This document shows positions 60,922-64,000 of a stretch of DNA of 64,000 nt, piece after piece. Each line of letters opens with the position of its first letter. Position 1 is the first letter of the stretch. The notes under the pieces were generated by a model. The model saw only the letters and a list, made by a program, of their open reading frames with translations, did not search any database and was not told the origin of the DNA. The stretch covers positions 1-64,000 of the forward strand of contig NZ_CP042818.1 of NCBI RefSeq assembly GCF_008153345.1. Direction: 5' to 3'. A program made the translations under genes and the position numbers. Origin of the DNA: Treponema phagedenis. Its GTDB lineage: Bacteria; Spirochaetota; Spirochaetia; Treponematales; Treponemataceae.

Positions 60922-61668
60922 TTAAGCAAAAATTTTTCCCAGCTGATTGAGGGCAGTTTTAAAATCTCTTGCATACTCGGCAGTGAAGGAAAGAAGGGTG
61001 CCCGTACGCGGGTGCTCAAATTCGAGTTTGTACGCATGGAGGGCAAGGCGCGAAATAAGCGGCTGTTCCTGCGCTTTCTCGCCCCGCCAGTTTTTTTTCA
61101 ATTCCGAAAGAAAAAGAGGTTTTGCATTGCCGTAAAGGGAATCGCAGAGAATGGGCAGCCCTGCAGCAGCCAGATGGGCGCGGATTTGGTGCGTTCTGCC
61201 GGAAACGGGTTTTGCTTCCAGCAGGGTAAATCTGCCAAGCGGCTTCAGTACTTCAAAGTGCGTAAGGGCTTCTTTGCCGTTTTTTTTATCGATGATGGTG
61301 CGGTGTTTTTCGTCGCCGTCAGATTTCAGTTTAAGGTCAACGGAAAAGAAGTTTTCATACGGAATACCGGCAATCAAACAATGATAGGTTTTTTGCACAT
61401 TTCGCCGCATAAAAGATTCGTTCAGTTTTTTATGGCTTTCTTCATTAAGCGCATACAGGATGAGACCGGAAGTGTCTTTGTCAATTCGGTGAACAGTAAA
61501 AAGTTTTTTATCTTTTAGCGCGGGGCTTTGTTGTAAAAGAATATCGAGCCGCTGTTCATCGGGGTTCCAGCGGTCTGCGGTAACCGAAATTCCGGCGCTC
61601 TTATTTACCGCAATAATATCTTCATCTTGATACACAAGTGTAAACGGGTGTTTTTCAGGCTTTTTCAT
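60922..61668 (-). CDS. RluA-family pseudouridine synthase
   Basis: 248 residues. The catalytic motif HRIDKDTSGLILY near 60 contains the essential aspartate; QIRAHLAAAGLPILCDSLYG and LALHAYKLEF follow as in the family. It lacks an S4 domain, so a short RluA/RluC-like enzyme modifying rRNA or tRNA; exact site unknown. Confidence 0.9.
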   Translation of the reverse strand: MKKPEKHPFTLVYQDEDIIAVNKSAGISVTADRWNPDEQRLDILLQQSPALKDKKLFTVHRIDKDTSGLILYALNEESHKKLNESFMRRNVQKTYHCLIAGIPYENFFSVDLKLKSDGDEKHRTIIDKKNGKEALTHFEVLKPLGRFTLLEAKPVSGRTHQIRAHLAAAGLPILCDSLYGNAKPLFLSELKKNWRGEKAQEQPLISRLALHAYKLEFEHPRTGTLLSFTAEYARDFKTALNQLGKIFA

Positions 61669-61790
61669 AGTTTAAGAACAGCGGGCTTGATTGCTGCCGC
61701 TCAAATTTTGTTTTGCTCGCGCCGGTTTTGCGGCGGGCTTGTTTTGAGCGGCGGCAGTCAGATTGCACATCCGACGTTTTTAGCGGAATC

Positions 61791-63230
61791 CTATTTCAGA
61801 TTTTCAAGCAGCTTGACCAGAAAATCCCATGTCCGCTTTACGGAAGAAATACTCAAATGCTCATCAGGGGTGTGAACGTCATAGAGGTTCGGCCCTATGC
61901 TGAGAGCGTCCAAACCGGGAATTGCTTTTTTGATAATTCCGCATTCAAGTCCCGCATGTATTGCTTCTATTAACGGCTCCTTTCCGGTAACTTCTTTGTA
62001 GGTTTTTACTGCTGTATCGCGTAATACGGATTTCGGTTCATACTCCCACGGCGGATAGATCGAGTTTATCGAAAAATTTCCTTTGCAGCGTTTTGTACAC
62101 GCTTCTATTACCGAAAGGATTTCTTCGGAAGAACTTTCCGCAGAACTTCGCACGGAAAGCGTAAATTGCAGCTGTCCGTCTTTTTGCTCAAGCACTCCAT
62201 TGTTTAAGCTGGTTTTCACCATCCCCGGAATTTCAAGGTTCATATATTGTACGCCATCGGGCACCATCATCATAAAGTCAATAAGATTTTCAGATAATTC
62301 ATTCGTGTACATCTTGGACAGAGCCGGTGTTTCGCTGATTTTTACGGAAAGGTCTTTATCCGATGCGCGGTATTCTTTTTGCAATTCTTCCGTAAAAGAT
62401 TTCACGATGGAAATAACCGATTCAGGGTTTTCCGCCGCAATAACCGCTTCGGCATACTTTGCAATAGCATTGTGTTTTGATCCGCCGGTAATTGCGGCAA
62501 GCGTAATTTTTTCGGTTTGAGCAATTTTATACAATACCCGCCCCAAAATCTTTATTGCATTTGCGCGCTGTTTGATAATTTCTATTCCCGAATGCCCGCC
62601 CAATAAACCTTCAATATTTAGTTTCAGAAACTTCCCTTTGGCTTGCTGCTCTTGTATATCAAAAGTACAAAGTGTATTTGCGCCGCCTGCGCAGCTTACT
62701 AAGAAAATACCTTCTTCTTCTGAATCAATATTCAAAAGCTGTTTCCCTTGCAATAACGATGCATCAAAATTCATTATACCGGTCATACCTTCTTCTTCAT
62801 CGGTGGTAATGAAAACCTCTATCGGAGGATGCGCAAGCGTATCGGAATCTAAAATTGCGAGTCCGTATGCAACAGCAACGCCGTCATCGCCGCCGAGGGT
62901 TGTATTGTCTGCGTACATAAAATCGCTTTTGATGACGGGCTTTATCGGGTCGGTGCAAAAATTATGCGGAGAATCCGGTGTTTTTTCGCACACCATATCC
63001 ATGTGCCCCTGAATAATCAATACGGGAGATTTTTCGTACCCGGCAGTTCCCGGCTTTTTTATAATAACGTTTAATGCCTCATCCTGATATGCTTCAAGTT
63101 TTCGTTCTTTTGCAAATTGCATAAGAAAATCGCTTATCTGCTTTTCATTACCCGAACAGCGCGGAATTTTCATAATCTCCGCAAACCAATAAAAAAACGC
63201 CTTAGGCTCAAGATCATAAATAGTACTCAT
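61791..63230 (-). CDS. pepD: Aminoacyl-histidine dipeptidase PepD (M20C)
   Basis: 479 residues. Metal-binding motifs QGHMDMVCE near 81, LGGDDGVAVAYG near 118 and TDEEEGMTG near 149 are present, with the inserted dimerisation domain (about 190-400). It hydrolyses Xaa-His dipeptides, fitting a peptide-fermenting organism. Cytosolic. GGGAG lies 13 nt before the ATG. No gene is seen in 63231-63441. Confidence 0.93.
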   Translation of the reverse strand: MSTIYDLEPKAFFYWFAEIMKIPRCSGNEKQISDFLMQFAKERKLEAYQDEALNVIIKKPGTAGYEKSPVLIIQGHMDMVCEKTPDSPHNFCTDPIKPVIKSDFMYADNTTLGGDDGVAVAYGLAILDSDTLAHPPIEVFITTDEEEGMTGIMNFDASLLQGKQLLNIDSEEEGIFLVSCAGGANTLCTFDIQEQQAKGKFLKLNIEGLLGGHSGIEIIKQRANAIKILGRVLYKIAQTEKITLAAITGGSKHNAIAKYAEAVIAAENPESVISIVKSFTEELQKEYRASDKDLSVKISETPALSKMYTNELSENLIDFMMMVPDGVQYMNLEIPGMVKTSLNNGVLEQKDGQLQFTLSVRSSAESSSEEILSVIEACTKRCKGNFSINSIYPPWEYEPKSVLRDTAVKTYKEVTGKEPLIEAIHAGLECGIIKKAIPGLDALSIGPNLYDVHTPDEHLSISSVKRTWDFLVKLLENLK

Positions 63231-63427
63231 ATAAAATTCTTTTGCTCCCTTCTAATTGTATTTATCACTTTTTTAGACAGTAAGATTACAGTAACAAAAA
63301 AAAGGTAAAAACTCAAGGGCAGGGGTTAGTTTTTAATAAAACAAAAAAGATGGCGCTTGGGCGAGGTTTTGGCGTTTTCGTTTTTGCTCCGTCGTTTGCG
63401 GTGCTTTTATATTTTTCCTTACTATTG

Positions 63428-63433
63428 TATACT
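63428..63433 (+). promoter_or_regulatory. -10 box of the ABC-2 ATPase gene
   Basis: TATACT ending 8 nt before the ATG at 63442; no Shine-Dalgarno. Predicted leaderless start. Confidence 0.5.
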
Positions 63434-63441
63434 CCCTTTTT

Positions 63442-64000
63442 ATGGAAATATTACGGGCGGAAAATGTTACAAGGTTTTACGGAACAAAGAAGCGGGCGAT
63501 TGTCGGGTGCAAAGATATTTCGTTCAGCGTGCAGCGGGGGACGGTCTGCGGTTTGCTCGGGTTGAACGGGGCGGGAAAGAGTACGTTGTTAAATATTTTG
63601 AGCGGGTATCTGCTGCCTTCATCGGGCGATGCGTTTATTAATGGGTTTTCCGTCAGCGATGAGCCGCTTCAGGCAAAAAAACACTTGGGCGTTTTGCACG
63701 AGCAAATTCCGCTGTATGCCGATATGACGGTTCAACAATTTCTTTTGTTTACCGCAAGTATTTTTTCTGATGATGCCGAAGCAATTCAAGAATCTGTTGA
63801 GCGGGTTATACAGTACTGCGCCCTCGATGAGGTGCAGGACAGACGCATCAAAGGTTTGTCGCGAGGGTATAAGCAGCGCACCGGTCTTGCGCAAGCGCTT
63901 GTGCATGAGCCTTCGCTTCTAATTTTGGACGAGCCCACTTCGGGGCTTGATGCAATGCAAGTAAAGGATTTTCATAAAAAGATACGTGCTCTTCCGAAAG
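63442..64000 (+). CDS. ABC transporter ATP-binding protein, partial (ABC-2 type)
   Basis: First 186 residues; the 3' end is outside the window. Walker A GLNGAGKSTLL near 39, signature LSRGYKQRTGLAQALV near 133 and Walker B LLILDEPTSGLD near 153. The family (CcmA/NatA-like, also GldA) works with ABC-2 membrane subunits, expected just downstream. Substrate unknown. Confidence 0.9.
   Translation, partial: MEILRAENVTRFYGTKKRAIVGCKDISFSVQRGTVCGLLGLNGAGKSTLLNILSGYLLPSSGDAFINGFSVSDEPLQAKKHLGVLHEQIPLYADMTVQQFLLFTASIFSDDAEAIQESVERVIQYCALDEVQDRRIKGLSRGYKQRTGLAQALVHEPSLLILDEPTSGLDAMQVKDFHKKIRALPK

Overview
The window looks like the replication-origin region of a Treponema-type spirochaete chromosome, numbered from the first base of dnaA. 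Supporting signs are the dnaA-dnaN-recF order, GyrA with alanine at the quinolone-determining position, a tyrosine phenol-lyase, an ISTde1-like insertion sequence and a giant 2-hydroxyacyl-CoA dehydratase activator protein. The genus is a moderate-confidence inference; the species is not resolved.

Host left arm (1-23741): dnaA, dnaN, recF and a DUF721/DciA-like gene; an intact IS (4521-5957) that landed directly upstream of the -35 box of tyrosine phenol-lyase (tpl); an NSS-family transporter; gyrA; a 1.6 kb gene-free, AT-rich region carrying two perfect parS sites (one inside a 42-bp perfect palindrome) and three perfect DnaA boxes; an amino-acid ABC permease/ATPase pair; glgX; and the 1552-residue dehydratase activator. 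A dispersed intergenic repeat family recurs here in both orientations and again at 59 and 60.8 kb. Several host genes have a -10 box only 6-13 nt before the ATG and no Shine-Dalgarno, suggesting leaderless mRNAs.

Prophage (23742-58166, 34,425 bp): a complete transposable (Mu/D3112-type) prophage splits an M3 oligoendopeptidase gene. Its ends are 5'-TG...CA-3', it is flanked by the 5-bp duplication GTCCA, and each end carries two copies of a 22-bp motif likely bound by the transposase. The layout differs from Mu. A central control region (three identical operators at exact 44-bp spacing, S24-type cI repressor) separates two divergent arms. The leftward arm holds ner-A-B-gam-gemA, then, beyond a terminator, lysis genes, small and large terminase, portal, head-morphogenesis domain and a DNA methyltransferase. 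The rightward arm holds protease/scaffold, capsid, connectors, tail tube, tail chaperone, tape measure, tail tip, fibre, and a second DNA adenine methylase. No tail sheath is visible, so the particle is probably siphovirus-like. Accessory (moron) genes with their own promoters are scattered in it: a membrane protein, an ImmA/IrrE protease pair, a STAS-like DUF4325 protein and a lipoprotein.

The most unusual prophage features are two predicted -1 frameshift sites on A-runs (tail chaperone, and portal fused to the F-like head protein), an in-frame nested scaffold gene with its own ribosome-binding site, and two nearly identical 44-nt leader elements that fold like a tRNA acceptor/T-arm minihelix, placed upstream of ner and upstream of a two-gene paralog cassette.

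Host right arm (58167-64000): the N-terminal part of the split peptidase, murE, an RluA-family pseudouridine synthase, an M20 aminoacyl-histidine dipeptidase, and the 5' part of an ABC-2 type ATPase cut by the window edge.
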